Positions 1-7,750 of a DNA stretch of 64,000 nt are shown here, in pieces. The stretch is from the NCBI RefSeq assembly GCF_004770265.1, contig NZ_RQGQ01000004.1:124001-188000 (forward strand), written 5' to 3'. The DNA is from Leptospira congkakensis. Lineage in GTDB: Bacteria; Spirochaetota; Leptospiria; Leptospirales; Leptospiraceae. The notes beneath the pieces were generated by a model that saw nothing but the letters and a program-made list of their open reading frames with translations, ran no database searches and was not told the DNA's origin. A program made the translations under genes and the position numbers. Position 1 is the stretch's first letter, and every line of letters starts with the position of its first letter.

Positions 1-128
1 AACCCAGATAAAACAAAGAACATATCCACACCAAGATAACCATTTGGGAATAACCCTTGTTTTATGTGGTTGAGAATAACAGCGATTATGGCGATGGCTC
101 TTAATCCATCGAGTTCCTTCCTATACAT
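1..128 (-). CDS. Acyltransferase-3 family protein, N-terminal part (runs off window)
   Basis: Only the first 42 codons lie in the window, reading leftwards from an ATG at 128. An in-frame TAG lies 18 nt upstream of that ATG, so the start is well bounded. The visible residues carry the hallmarks of OafA/YrhL-type membrane acyltransferases: an early ELDGLRA box at residues 5-11, a hydrophobic first helix with an N-H pair at residues 20-21 (the usual catalytic-His position), then GYLGVDMFFVLSG at 30-42, the end of the second conserved block. Members of this family O-acylate surface sugars using cytoplasmic acyl donors. The gene is divergent from the regulator at 329 and shares its 200-bp control region. 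The family call is strong; substrate and full length cannot be seen. Confidence 0.88.
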   Translation of the reverse strand, partial: MYRKELDGLRAIAIIAVILNHIKQGLFPNGYLGVDMFFVLSG

Positions 129-195
129 CGTAATGGACGACTCTATTTTTCTGAACCGTCGCGTCCAGAGGATTTTAGTTGAAAACCTAGGAATC

Positions 196-214
196 ATGTT
201 CACTGAATGAACAT
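196..214. promoter_or_regulatory. Inverted repeat 1 (ATGTTCA-N5-TGAACAT), candidate operator
   Basis: A perfect 7-bp inverted repeat with a 5-nt centre. Its core GTTCA-N5-TGAAC recurs at 229-243, with centres 31 bp apart, close to three helical turns. It lies in the divergent region between the acyltransferase (minus) and the MarR-type regulator (plus), on the acyltransferase-proximal side. Two matched palindromes on the same helical face are typical of winged-helix dimer operators. Binding by the adjacent regulator is inference. Confidence 0.5.
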
Positions 215-228
215 TTTTACTTGACCTC

Positions 229-243
229 GTTCAAAACCTGAAC
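229..243. promoter_or_regulatory. Inverted repeat 2 (GTTCA-N5-TGAAC), candidate operator over the -35
   Basis: The second copy of the GTTCA-N5-TGAAC palindrome found at 198-212. It overlaps the proposed -35 element (230-235) of the plus-strand promoter, so a bound protein could block RNA polymerase. This suggests autoregulation of the locus by the regulator at 329. The repeat is seen directly; its role is inferred. Confidence 0.5.
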
Positions 244-258
244 ACATTTTGTTAAAAT
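230..258 (+). promoter_or_regulatory. Candidate sigma-70 promoter of the O-antigen locus
   Basis: A -35-like TTCAAA at 230-235 and a -10-like TAAAAT at 253-258 are separated by 17 nt, which would give a leader of roughly 60 nt before the regulator gene at 329. The -10 matches consensus at 5 of 6 positions and the -35 at 4 of 6. A TTGACC at 221-226 is a better -35 but would leave a 26-nt spacer to this -10. Confidence 0.4.
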
Positions 259-328
259 ATGGGACTCAGGGGGCGAAGCTACGCCTACTCAAAGTCATAC
301 CATAACCCATTCGGGAACATTTCCTTCC

Positions 329-667
329 ATGAAAGAAAATTTCCAATACAATGATCACCACTTAAAACTCTTGCAGTTGCTTGAAGAAAACCCTCATTTA
401 TCCCAGCGGGATGCTTCGGATGTTTTGGGTCTTAGTTTAGGTAAGGTGAACTATATTTTGAAAGCCTTTTTAGATAAGGGCCTTATCAAAATGAATAACT
501 TTCGGAATAATAAAAATAAACTTTCTTATACATACCTTCTGACTCCTCGGGGGATAGAAGAAAAGGCAAGAATGACTCTACATTTCTATGAAATCAAAAA
601 AAGAGAATATGAAGCTCTGCGAACCGAAGTAGAAAAGTTAGGTGATATAGCGGAGGGATTAAGTTGA
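329..667 (+). CDS. EPS-associated MarR-type winged-helix regulator
   Basis: A 112-residue protein with a winged helix-turn-helix across residues 10-75: [20 protein letters not shown] forms the first helices, [17 protein letters not shown] the recognition helix, and the [14 protein letters not shown] stretch the wing. A charged C-terminal helix (about 80-112) probably dimerises. Size and pattern match the MarR-family EPS-associated regulators found at the heads of exopolysaccharide and O-antigen loci. A marR gene is a known left boundary of Leptospira rfb loci. Its stop overlaps the TTG start of rfbA, so it is the first gene of the operon. The paired palindromes just upstream suggest it represses its own promoter. 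There is no strong Shine-Dalgarno sequence before this ATG. Confidence 0.85.
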   Translation: MKENFQYNDHHLKLLQLLEENPHLSQRDASDVLGLSLGKVNYILKAFLDKGLIKMNNFRNNKNKLSYTYLLTPRGIEEKARMTLHFYEIKKREYEALRTEVEKLGDIAEGLS

Positions 668-1548
668 AAGGTATTATACTTGCTGGTGGTTCTGGAACAA
701 GGTTGTATCCTCTCACAAGAGGAGTCGTGAAACAACTACTTCCTGTTTATGATAAACCAATGATTTATTATCCGTTATCTGTTTTGATGTTAGCGGGCAT
801 TCGAGAGATACTGATTATATCCACTCCGAACGATACCAAAAGATTCGAAGATTTATTCGGGGATGGAAGCGATTTAGGAATTAAAATCCAGTATAAAATT
901 CAACCTTCACCAGATGGTTTGGCTCAAGCTTTTTTATTGGGTGAAGAGTTTATTGGAGATGATGACGTTTGTCTGGTACTTGGTGATAATATTTTTTATG
1001 GAGACGGGCTCATCCAGTTATTATCCGAAACAATTACCGAAGTGAAGGATTCTAAAAAAGCCGTCGTTTATGGATATAATGTAAAAGATCCAGAAAGGTA
1101 TGGGGTCGCTGAATTAGATAAGGAAATGAATGTAATTTCCTTGGAGGAAAAACCTACAAACCCGAAAAGTAATATTGCCGTTGTGGGTTTGTATTTTTAT
1201 CCCAAGGATGTTGTGAAACATGCAAAACAAGTATTACCTTCGGGAAGAGGGGAACTAGAGATTACGTCACTGAATCTTCTGTATTTATCTGAATCCAGAT
1301 TAAAATGTAAGATGCTAGGCCGTGGGTTCGCCTGGTTGGATACGGGAACTTACGATAGTCTTTTGGAAGCATCAAACTTCATTGAAGTGATTGAAAAAAG
1401 ACAAGGCCTTAAGATTGCTTGTTTGGAAGAAATTGCATATAGAAAGAGTTTTATCTCTTTAGAAACTTTGAAAAAACATGCGATTCTCAATCAGAAAAAT
1501 CAATATGGTTCCTATCTTTGGGATATCGTAAATTCGGCAGAAAATTAA
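664..1548 (+). CDS. rfbA: Glucose-1-phosphate thymidylyltransferase
   Basis: A 294-residue enzyme, the usual RmlA length, joining glucose-1-phosphate and dTTP to give dTDP-glucose. Visible motifs are the nucleotide-binding GGSGTRLYP at residues 8-16, the [11 protein letters not shown] substrate loop at 23-33, the metal/nucleotide GDN at 107-109 and an EKP motif mid-protein. Translation starts at a TTG (664) overlapping the stop of the regulator as TTGA, with a strong GGAGG ribosome site at 652-656. rfbB follows with no gap. rfbC and rfbD are not next door or elsewhere in the window, so the product is probably not dTDP-rhamnose here. The fdtA/fdtB genes at 18647-20187 are the likely consumers. 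Confidence 0.97.
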   Translation: MKGIILAGGSGTRLYPLTRGVVKQLLPVYDKPMIYYPLSVLMLAGIREILIISTPNDTKRFEDLFGDGSDLGIKIQYKIQPSPDGLAQAFLLGEEFIGDDDVCLVLGDNIFYGDGLIQLLSETITEVKDSKKAVVYGYNVKDPERYGVAELDKEMNVISLEEKPTNPKSNIAVVGLYFYPKDVVKHAKQVLPSGRGELEITSLNLLYLSESRLKCKMLGRGFAWLDTGTYDSLLEASNFIEVIEKRQGLKIACLEEIAYRKSFISLETLKKHAILNQKNQYGSYLWDIVNSAEN

Positions 1549-2574
1549 ATGGCCAAAAAAACAATTTTAGTTACAGGTTCCGCCGGTTTTATCGGATCCA
1601 ATTTTGTTCCTTATTTATTAGATACCGATAAGGATGTTCATATTGTTAGTTTAGATAAACTAACTTATGCGGGAAACTTAGAAAATTTATCTGAGGTTTC
1701 TGGAAATAGTAGGCATCGTTTTTTTGAAGGCGATATTTGTGATTCGCAAATTTTGGATCAGTTATTTGCAGAGTTTTCCTTTGATGTTGTGATTCATTTT
1801 GCTGCAGAAAGTCATGTAGATAATTCGATTCATAATCCAAAGATTTTTTTGGAAACGAATATCATTGGTACGTTTCAATTATTACAAAAGGCATATAAAA
1901 CTTGGTTTCATGCTCCGTTTCAATTCAAGGAAGAATTTAAAAATTCAAAGTTCATTCATATCTCTACTGATGAAGTATTTGGTTCCTTAGGTGAAGAAGG
2001 TTTTTTTACGGAATCCTCTCCTTACCAACCCAATTCTCCTTACAGTGCCAGTAAGGCATCCTCTGATCATTTGGTGCGTAGTTATTTTCATACTTACGGT
2101 TTGCCAGTTTTGATTACGAATTGTTCTAATAACTATGGCCCGAAACAACATGACGAAAAGTTGATTCCTACAATCATTCGAAATGCTCTTTCTGAAAAAA
2201 ATATACCTATTTATGGAAAGGGTATTAATGTTCGGGATTGGCTTTTTGTTTTGGACCATGCAAAAGGAATCGAAAGAGTTTTGTCAAAAGGATTACCTGG
2301 CGAAACCTATAATATTGGTGGGAATAATGAGTTAACCAATAACCAAGTGGTTTCTATTATTTGTGAACACTTGGACAAACTAAAACCACGAAAAAATGGA
2401 AAAAGTTATTCGGACTTAATCACTTATGTAACGGATCGTCCAGGGCATGACAAACGTTACGCGATAGATGCTACTAAGATGAAGGAAAAATTACATTGGA
2501 ATCCGGAAGAAACATTTTCGACAGGGATTTTAAAAACCATCGATTGGTACATTTCAAAATATAATTCGAATTAA
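1549..2574 (+). CDS. rfbB: dTDP-glucose 4,6-dehydratase
   Basis: A 341-residue short-chain-dehydrogenase-type enzyme converting dTDP-glucose to dTDP-4-keto-6-deoxyglucose. Seen: the NAD-binding GSAGFIGS at residues 10-17, the RmlB-specific catalytic Thr140-Asp141-Glu142 (STDEVFG), and the Tyr165-x3-Lys169 pair in YSASKASSD. The ATG directly follows the rfbA stop codon, so the two are translationally coupled. Its product is the branch point for rhamnose (RmlC/RmlD, absent here) or for the 3-ketoisomerase/aminotransferase route encoded at 18647-20187. Confidence 0.97.
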   Translation: MAKKTILVTGSAGFIGSNFVPYLLDTDKDVHIVSLDKLTYAGNLENLSEVSGNSRHRFFEGDICDSQILDQLFAEFSFDVVIHFAAESHVDNSIHNPKIFLETNIIGTFQLLQKAYKTWFHAPFQFKEEFKNSKFIHISTDEVFGSLGEEGFFTESSPYQPNSPYSASKASSDHLVRSYFHTYGLPVLITNCSNNYGPKQHDEKLIPTIIRNALSEKNIPIYGKGINVRDWLFVLDHAKGIERVLSKGLPGETYNIGGNNELTNNQVVSIICEHLDKLKPRKNGKSYSDLITYVTDRPGHDKRYAIDATKMKEKLHWNPEETFSTGILKTIDWYISKYNSN

Positions 2575-2614
2575 TGATCAAAACAACGAAGAATGGAATC
2601 AGTAGAATAAAATT

Positions 2615-3571
2615 ATGAATAAAAATTCTAAAATTTACGTCGCGGGTCATCGAGGTTTGGTGGGTTCTGCCCTTGTCCGAGTTTTGGAACGACAAGGTTA
2701 TTCGAATGTGATTGGGCGGTCTAGGACAGAGCTCGATTTAACGAACCAATCGGAAGTGAACCGATTTTTCGAATCGGAAAGACCAGAATATGTTTTTTTG
2801 GCAGCTGCAAAGGTAGGAGGGATTCATGCAAATGATACCTATCCGGCGGAATTTATTTTCTCTAACTTGCAGATTCAAAACAATATTATCGATGCAACAT
2901 ATCGTTATGAAGGGAAAAAATTGTGTTTTCTTGGATCCTCTTGTATTTATCCAAAATTTGCAAAACAACCCATGGACGAAGGACAGCTATTAGATGGTAA
3001 ACTTGAGCCAACAAATGAACCTTATGCTGTAGCAAAAATTGCAGGTATCGTGATGTGCCAAAGTTACAACCGGCAATATGGCACAGATTTTTTTTCGGTG
3101 ATGCCCACAAACCTTTATGGGCCTGGGGATAATTACCATCCACAAAACTCCCATGTTCTTCCTGCTTTGTTAAGAAGATTTCATGAAGCTAAAGTAAATG
3201 ATCTTCCTGAAGTTGTGATTTGGGGAACAGGCAATCCTTTGCGTGAGTTTTTGTTTTCTGACGATATGGCGAGAGCCTGTGTTTTTTTGATGCAAAACTA
3301 TAATGAGTTTCGAGAGGCTCGTGGTGGCGAACATGTAAATGTTGGGTCGGGAATCGAAGTAAGCATTCGCGAACTTGCAGAAACTCTCAAAGATGTCGTT
3401 GGTTATAAAGGAAAATTAACTTTTGATTTGACCAAACCTGATGGAACTCCAAGGAAATTATTGGATGTTTCTAAGTTACATCGAATGGGTTGGAAACATG
3501 AAGTTGAGTTAAGAGAAGGGATCAAATTAGCATATGATGATTTCCTTTTGAATGGTGGAGTAGAAAGGTAA
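2615..3571 (+). CDS. fcl: GDP-L-fucose synthase family epimerase/reductase
   Basis: A 318-residue NADPH-dependent SDR matching GDP-4-keto-6-deoxymannose 3,5-epimerase-reductase (Fcl/WcaG). Seen: the cofactor motif GHRGLVGSA at residues 11-19, the AAAKVGGI block at 63-70, the SSCIYP active-site segment at 108-113, and Tyr137-x3-Lys141 in EPYAVAK. The family makes GDP-L-fucose from the product of GDP-mannose 4,6-dehydratase. No gmd gene lies in the window, so the substrate must come from elsewhere or the enzyme serves another GDP-sugar. It sits 40 nt after rfbB with a weak ribosome site. Its stop codon falls inside a hairpin. Confidence 0.93.
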   Translation: MNKNSKIYVAGHRGLVGSALVRVLERQGYSNVIGRSRTELDLTNQSEVNRFFESERPEYVFLAAAKVGGIHANDTYPAEFIFSNLQIQNNIIDATYRYEGKKLCFLGSSCIYPKFAKQPMDEGQLLDGKLEPTNEPYAVAKIAGIVMCQSYNRQYGTDFFSVMPTNLYGPGDNYHPQNSHVLPALLRRFHEAKVNDLPEVVIWGTGNPLREFLFSDDMARACVFLMQNYNEFREARGGEHVNVGSGIEVSIRELAETLKDVVGYKGKLTFDLTKPDGTPRKLLDVSKLHRMGWKHEVELREGIKLAYDDFLLNGGVER

Positions 3572-3600
3572 AAAGGGAAAAAATAGCCCCCTTTTTTACC
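3567..3600 (+). terminator. Hairpin at the end of fcl, possible weak terminator
   Basis: The arm GGTAAAAAGGG (3567-3577) pairs with CCC-TTTTTT-ACC (3589-3600), with one bulged T. The fcl stop codon is inside the first arm. There is no clean U-run after the stem, so full termination is doubtful. It may tune read-through into wzm or protect the mRNA end. Confidence 0.35.
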
Positions 3601-3629
3601 AGTGGCTTAAATATTAAATTAAGGGTATA

Positions 3630-3654
3630 AAAAAGTTTTGGATTAAAACTTTTT
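3630..3654 (+). terminator. Perfect 10-bp AT-rich hairpin before wzm
   Basis: AAAAAGTTTT (3630-3639), a GGATT loop, and AAAACTTTTT (3645-3654) form a perfect stem that ends in a T-run 20 nt upstream of the wzm ATG. It resembles an intrinsic terminator but is AT-only apart from one G-C pair, so it would be weak. Together with the hairpin at 3567-3600 it makes the fcl-wzm gap a plausible attenuation point. Confidence 0.35.
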
Positions 3655-3674
3655 ACGATAAAACTGAGAAAACA

Positions 3675-4490
3675 ATGAATAGAAATGCAACATTAATCGA
3701 TCTTTTTAAGTCAATGTTTAAAAATTGGAATTTAATTATTCAGATGACTAGGAGAGAAATTTTAATCCGCTACAAGGGCTCATTTTTGGGCTTGATATGG
3801 GCAATCGTAAATCCAATGATAATGTTGGGTATTTATACACTTATATTTGGTGTGATCTTTCGTGCTGATTGGGGTGGGCGGATGGGTAATAATTCCGACT
3901 TTGCCTTTACATTATTTGTTGGCCTAACAGTTTATCAGCTCTTCAGTGAGGCGTTAATAAAATCGCCTATGCTAATTGTTAATAATGCAAATTTCGTGAA
4001 AAAAGTTATTTTTCCTCTTGAGATTCTTCCTTTCGTAAGTTTGTTAGCTTCTCTATTTCAAATGTTTATTAATTTATTAATTCTAATTGGATACTTGGTT
4101 TTTTTTAAGAAGGTCTTTTTTGTTAGTATGATTTTTTTTCCTATTATCATTATTCCTCATATCCTTTTTACACTAGGAGTTTCCTATTTTTTCTCATCAA
4201 TTTCTGTTTTTATTAGGGATGCCAATCAAATAGTTACTTATATTGCAACTTTAGTATTATACGTTACACCGATATTTTATCCGCTATCTGCGGTGCCTGA
4301 AAAGCTTAGATATTTAACTTTATTGAACCCAATTTCTTATGTAGTAGAAGAAGCTAGAAATTCCGTTGTATTTGGTTTGACTCCACAATTTTTGCCACTA
4401 GCGGTTTATGCAGTCATCAGTGTTATCATTTTAGCTTTGGGTTATTATTTTTTTCAAAGGACAAAACCACTTTTTGCTGATGTTCTATAG
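3675..4490 (+). CDS. wzm: O-antigen ABC exporter permease Wzm
   Basis: A 271-residue inner-membrane protein of the ABC-2 polysaccharide exporter type. An amphipathic N-terminus ends in RREILIRYKGSFLGLIW (26-42), typical of Wzm/KpsM/TagG. About six membrane segments follow, near 38-62, 76-94, 112-143, 148-180, 186-207 and 238-261, with the conserved PIFYPLSAVP and LNPISYVVEEAR blocks at 199-208 and 217-228. It pairs with the ATPase Wzt to move lipid-linked O-antigen to the periplasm. The partner ATPase lies unusually far away (13228), separated by a pseudogene and the sialic-acid cassette. Confidence 0.93.
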   Translation: MNRNATLIDLFKSMFKNWNLIIQMTRREILIRYKGSFLGLIWAIVNPMIMLGIYTLIFGVIFRADWGGRMGNNSDFAFTLFVGLTVYQLFSEALIKSPMLIVNNANFVKKVIFPLEILPFVSLLASLFQMFINLLILIGYLVFFKKVFFVSMIFFPIIIIPHILFTLGVSYFFSSISVFIRDANQIVTYIATLVLYVTPIFYPLSAVPEKLRYLTLLNPISYVVEEARNSVVFGLTPQFLPLAVYAVISVIILALGYYFFQRTKPLFADVL

Positions 4491-4492
4491 TA

Positions 4493-4855
4493 TTGTTTAA
4501 TAAAACAGAAATTCTTACTTTTGATTTTTTCCGTGGGTTAAGTGCCTTTTTGGTCTTTGTAACCCATGGGCTATCAGGTTTTTTGACTTACCTATCGATG
4601 GTAGAAATGTTTTCTAAATCTCTTCTTTTCTTGGTGGAGGTTCCGTAATTGTTTTTTTTATATAATAAAGATGCTGAGTTTATGAGATTTGAGCTTACTA
4701 AAAAAGCTTTGTTTTGTTTTTTTCATGAATTTGCGTATTTGAATAGGGCGCTTTACCACATTCTCTTTTTTGTCGCTTTGTTTGTCTCATTTTTTCTTAG
4801 TAGGTTCGTAGCTAAGTTTGTCGAATCACTTCGTTTTGTTTCTAGAAAAAGCTGA
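4493..4855 (+). pseudogene. Decayed acyltransferase-3 gene (N- and C-terminal remnants)
   Basis: Translation from a TTG at 4493 gives 51 residues with FDFFRGLSAFLVFVTHGLS, a clear acyltransferase-3 first helix, ending in TAA at 4646-4648. The same frame continues to 4855 with a hydrophobic HILFFVALFVSFFLSRFVAKFVE segment that resembles the last helix of the same family. Between them, GGSVIVFF appears in another frame (from 4636), as expected for the second block after a frameshift. About 230 residues of the normal middle are missing. I read this as a gene broken by internal deletion, an in-frame stop and a frameshift. Alternatively, 4649-4855 could be an unrelated short ORF. Confidence 0.6.
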
Positions 4856-4865
4856 AAAGATTGAA

Positions 4866-5579
4866 ATGGTTAATGTGGATTCAAATAAACATTTTATTGC
4901 TTTAATACCTGCAAGAGGTGGCTCGAAAGGCGTTAAACGAAAAAACATTCGCCTTCTCAATGGGAAGCCACTTCTGACCTATACCGCTGAAGCTGCAAAA
5001 TCTTCAAAATATATATCTCGTATTTTTTTATCATCTGATGACGAAGAGATTTTGCAACTTGGGAAAAATCTAGGTTTGGAACTGGTTATGCGTCCTGAAA
5101 ATGTGAGTAGTGACAAGTCAACTGCGAATGAAGTAATTGCACATTTTGTAAAGGTATCTTCTGATGAATTTTTAGAGAATACATTTTTAGTTTATCTTCA
5201 GCCTACTTCCCCTTTGCGAACTAGCTTTCATATAGATTCAGCGATCGAAGTTTTATTAGGAAATAATGAAGGTTCTGTGGTTAGCGTTACACTTTTAGAA
5301 AAAAATCCATTTAAAGCATATTTGATTGATCAGCATGGTCATCTGAATCCTTTAATGGGAGAAAAATATCTAAATATGAATCGGCAGGATTTGCCAGATG
5401 TGTACGTTCCTAATGGTGCAATTTATATTTTTAGTTTAAGCGAATTTTTGAAAACAGGTAGGATACCTACAAACAAAAGTCTACCTTTTGTTATGAATTC
5501 AGATGTGAGTAGAGATATCGACACTGAAAAGGATCTTATTGAAGCAGAATTATTTTTAAAAGGAAAGAACAATGGCTAA
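4866..5579 (+). CDS. neuA: CMP-sialic acid synthetase (acylneuraminate cytidylyltransferase)
   Basis: Activates a nonulosonic acid with CTP to CMP-sugar. From the ATG at 4866 (238 residues), ALIPARGGSKGVKRKN at 12-27 is the CTP-binding motif, QPTSPLR follows mid-protein, and the C-terminal SRDIDTEKDL carries the metal-binding Asp pair. An upstream TTG at 4818 would add 16 residues inside the pseudogene remnant. I prefer 4866 because the family begins a few residues before the IPARGGSKG motif. It overlaps neuB by 8 nt. Family homologues also act on legionaminic or pseudaminic acid. The close neuB and neuC point to Neu5Ac. Confidence 0.9.
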   Translation: MVNVDSNKHFIALIPARGGSKGVKRKNIRLLNGKPLLTYTAEAAKSSKYISRIFLSSDDEEILQLGKNLGLELVMRPENVSSDKSTANEVIAHFVKVSSDEFLENTFLVYLQPTSPLRTSFHIDSAIEVLLGNNEGSVVSVTLLEKNPFKAYLIDQHGHLNPLMGEKYLNMNRQDLPDVYVPNGAIYIFSLSEFLKTGRIPTNKSLPFVMNSDVSRDIDTEKDLIEAELFLKGKNNG

Positions 5580-6621
5580 ATTTTTAATCGGAAATCGCTG
5601 GGTTGGTGATGATTACCCTCCTTTGGTTATCGCAGAGATCGGAATAAATCATGAAGGTTCATTAGATGTAGCTATAGAAATGGTCGATGCAGCTATTGGT
5701 GCTGGTGCAGAAGTTATTAAACATCAGACGCATATTGTTGAGGATGAAATGTCCGAGGAGGCAAAGGGAAAAATACCTGGAAATGCGGATGTTTCGATTT
5801 ATGAAATTATGCAACGATGTTCTTTGAACGAAGAAGAAGAATTTACCCTTATGAATTACGTAAAAGATCGTGGGAAAATTTTTATTAGCACACCATTTTC
5901 TCGGGAAGCATTTTTTAGATTGAAAAAATTTAATATTCCAGCTATTAAAATCGGTTCTGGCGAGTGTAATAACTATCCATTAATTAAATTAGTATCATCA
6001 ATGAAAGTACCAGTAATTTTAAGCACTGGTATGAATTCAATAGAGACGATTGCGCCAAGTGTGGATATTTTTCGTAGAAATAATGTGCCATTTGCGTTAT
6101 TACATTGCACAAATGTTTATCCTACTGCACCTGAGGATATACGTCTAGATGCAATGGTGGCTCTTAAAGAAAAATTTCCAGATGCAGTAATTGGGTTATC
6201 AGATCATAGCCTCACGAATTATCCTTGCTTGGGAGCTGTAGCTTTAGGTGCATCCATATTGGAAAAACATTTCACAGATAGTAAAGATCGCCCAGGTCCT
6301 GATATCGTTTGTTCAATGGATCCAACGGATTTACATAATATGATAGAAGGTTCTAATTTAATTTTTAGATCGAAACAAGGTAATCTGAAAACGGCCGTTG
6401 ACTCGGAAGCACCTACAATTGCTTTTGCTTTTGCGTCTGTAGTTTCAATTCGAGATATCGCTGAAGGTGAAATGCTAACTGAAGAGAATATTTGGGTTAA
6501 GAGACCGCACGGTGGAGACTTTGAGGCAAAAGATTTTGAAAGGTTAATCGGTAGTAAGGCAACTCGCTTTATAGCCAAAAACAGACAGCTAAAGAAAGAC
6601 GATATTAAAGAAAATGAGTAA
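5572..6621 (+). CDS. neuB: N-acetylneuraminate synthase
   Basis: Condenses ManNAc with phosphoenolpyruvate to Neu5Ac. The 349-residue protein has a TIM barrel (1-285) and a C-terminal SAF/antifreeze-like domain (about 290-345) that shapes the active site, as in known NeuB proteins. EIGINHEGS (22-30), VIKHQTHIVEDEMSEEAKG (48-66), KIGSGECNNYPLIKL (126-140) and LEKHFTDSKDRPGPDIVCSM (231-250) closely resemble the meningococcal Neu5Ac synthase from memory, more than the legionaminic or pseudaminic synthases. It overlaps neuA and neuC by 8 nt each, so all three are coupled. Confidence 0.94.
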   Translation: MAKFLIGNRWVGDDYPPLVIAEIGINHEGSLDVAIEMVDAAIGAGAEVIKHQTHIVEDEMSEEAKGKIPGNADVSIYEIMQRCSLNEEEEFTLMNYVKDRGKIFISTPFSREAFFRLKKFNIPAIKIGSGECNNYPLIKLVSSMKVPVILSTGMNSIETIAPSVDIFRRNNVPFALLHCTNVYPTAPEDIRLDAMVALKEKFPDAVIGLSDHSLTNYPCLGAVALGASILEKHFTDSKDRPGPDIVCSMDPTDLHNMIEGSNLIFRSKQGNLKTAVDSEAPTIAFAFASVVSIRDIAEGEMLTEENIWVKRPHGGDFEAKDFERLIGSKATRFIAKNRQLKKDDIKENE

Positions 6622-7750
6622 AAAAATAAAGTTACTTTTTTTAACAGGCACCAGAGCAGATTTTGGCAAATTAAAAACCTTGATGAAAAAGATTGAGGGA
6701 AATGAAAGATATGAATTGCTAATCTTCGTTACTGGTATGCATCTATTGTCAAAATATGGATACACTTGCGAAGAAGTTGAAAAGGAAGGTTTTCAACGTA
6801 TTCATAAATTTATAAATCAAAATTCGAACGATTCCATGGATCATATATTATCAAAAACAATCATGGGATTGTCAGATTATATTCACGAAAATTCTCCAGA
6901 TATGTTGATAATTCACGGAGATAGAGTTGAAGCACTTGCTGGTGCAGCAGTAGGAGCACTTAACAATATACTTGTTGGACATATTGAGGGAGGTGAGGTA
7001 TCTGGAACTGTTGATGAATTGATTCGACATAGCGTCACAAAATTATCAAACGTTCATTTTGTATCTAATATAGAAGCCCAAAAGAGATTACTTCAATTGG
7101 GTGAGTCGGAGGAGTCTATTTATGTAATAGGTTCACCTGATGTCGATGTAATGAATTCCGATACGCTACCGACTCTAGCAAATGTCAAAGAAAGATATGG
7201 ATTTGATTTTAGTGAGTATGCTATTTTGTTATTTCACCCTGTTACAACTGAAATAGACTCACTGAAATCAGATATAAGAAAGGTCGTAGATTCTGTAATA
7301 AGTAGTAATAAAAATTTCATTGTAATCTATCCGAATAACGATTTGGGAAGTGACATCATAATTGAAGAGTATGAAAGGCTACGGACTTTGAAAAATATCC
7401 GTATATATCCATCGATGAGGTTTGAATATTTTTTAACATTATTAAAAAATGCCAGCTTTATGGTTGGGAATTCCAGTGCTGGAGTAAGAGAAGCGCCACA
7501 TTATGGAGTTCCTTCTGTAAACCTTGGTACAAGACAATTTAATAGAGTTAATTGTGATTCAGTAATCAATTGTTCTATCGATAGTATGGAAATTAGTGAT
7601 AGTTTTGATAAGGTTTTACATACTTCCAGAGAAAGGACTGAAAATTTTGGAATTGGTAACAGTGCAGAGAAATTTTTGGAAATTTTAGATATGGAAAACT
7701 TTTGGAGAAGAAACTCACAGAAATATTTCATAGACAGAGAGTTCGTATGA
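6614..7750 (+). CDS. neuC: UDP-GlcNAc 2-epimerase, hydrolysing (ManNAc-forming)
   Basis: A 378-residue GT-B-fold enzyme converting UDP-GlcNAc to ManNAc plus UDP, the first step of bacterial sialic-acid synthesis. Seen: LTGTRADFGKLK at 10-21, FVTGMHLLSKYG near 38-49, IHGDRVEALAGAAVGAL near 97-113, HIEGGEVSGTVDELIRHSVTKLS near 119-141 in two blocks, and GNSSAGVREAPHYGVP near 286-301. These match NeuC/SiaA of Neisseria and E. coli in order and length. It starts inside the neuB end (8-nt overlap) and its TGA overlaps the hisF start as ATGA. Confidence 0.93.
   Translation: MSKKIKLLFLTGTRADFGKLKTLMKKIEGNERYELLIFVTGMHLLSKYGYTCEEVEKEGFQRIHKFINQNSNDSMDHILSKTIMGLSDYIHENSPDMLIIHGDRVEALAGAAVGALNNILVGHIEGGEVSGTVDELIRHSVTKLSNVHFVSNIEAQKRLLQLGESEESIYVIGSPDVDVMNSDTLPTLANVKERYGFDFSEYAILLFHPVTTEIDSLKSDIRKVVDSVISSNKNFIVIYPNNDLGSDIIIEEYERLRTLKNIRIYPSMRFEYFLTLLKNASFMVGNSSAGVREAPHYGVPSVNLGTRQFNRVNCDSVINCSIDSMEISDSFDKVLHTSRERTENFGIGNSAEKFLEILDMENFWRRNSQKYFIDREFV

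Noticed and set aside
196..243. The GTTCA/TGAAC palindromes as LexA/SOS boxes
   Set aside because: Known GAAC-type SOS boxes have the opposite arm order (GAAC...GTTC), and nothing in the adjacent genes is DNA-damage related.
272..285. GGCG-N6-CGCC hairpin in the leader of the regulator gene
   Set aside because: A 4-bp stem is too short to claim a regulatory structure.
4818..4865. TTG 4818 as the start of neuA
   Set aside because: It lies inside the acyltransferase remnant and adds residues not typical of the family; ATG 4866 fits better.
7702..7746. ATG 7702 as the start of hisF
   Set aside because: It would overlap neuC by 49 nt; the ATGA overlap at 7747 gives the expected N-terminus.
4866..7750. 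Calling the cassette a legionaminic or pseudaminic acid pathway
   Set aside because: The needed dehydratase, aminotransferase and acetyltransferase genes are absent, and NeuB/NeuC blocks look like true Neu5Ac enzymes.
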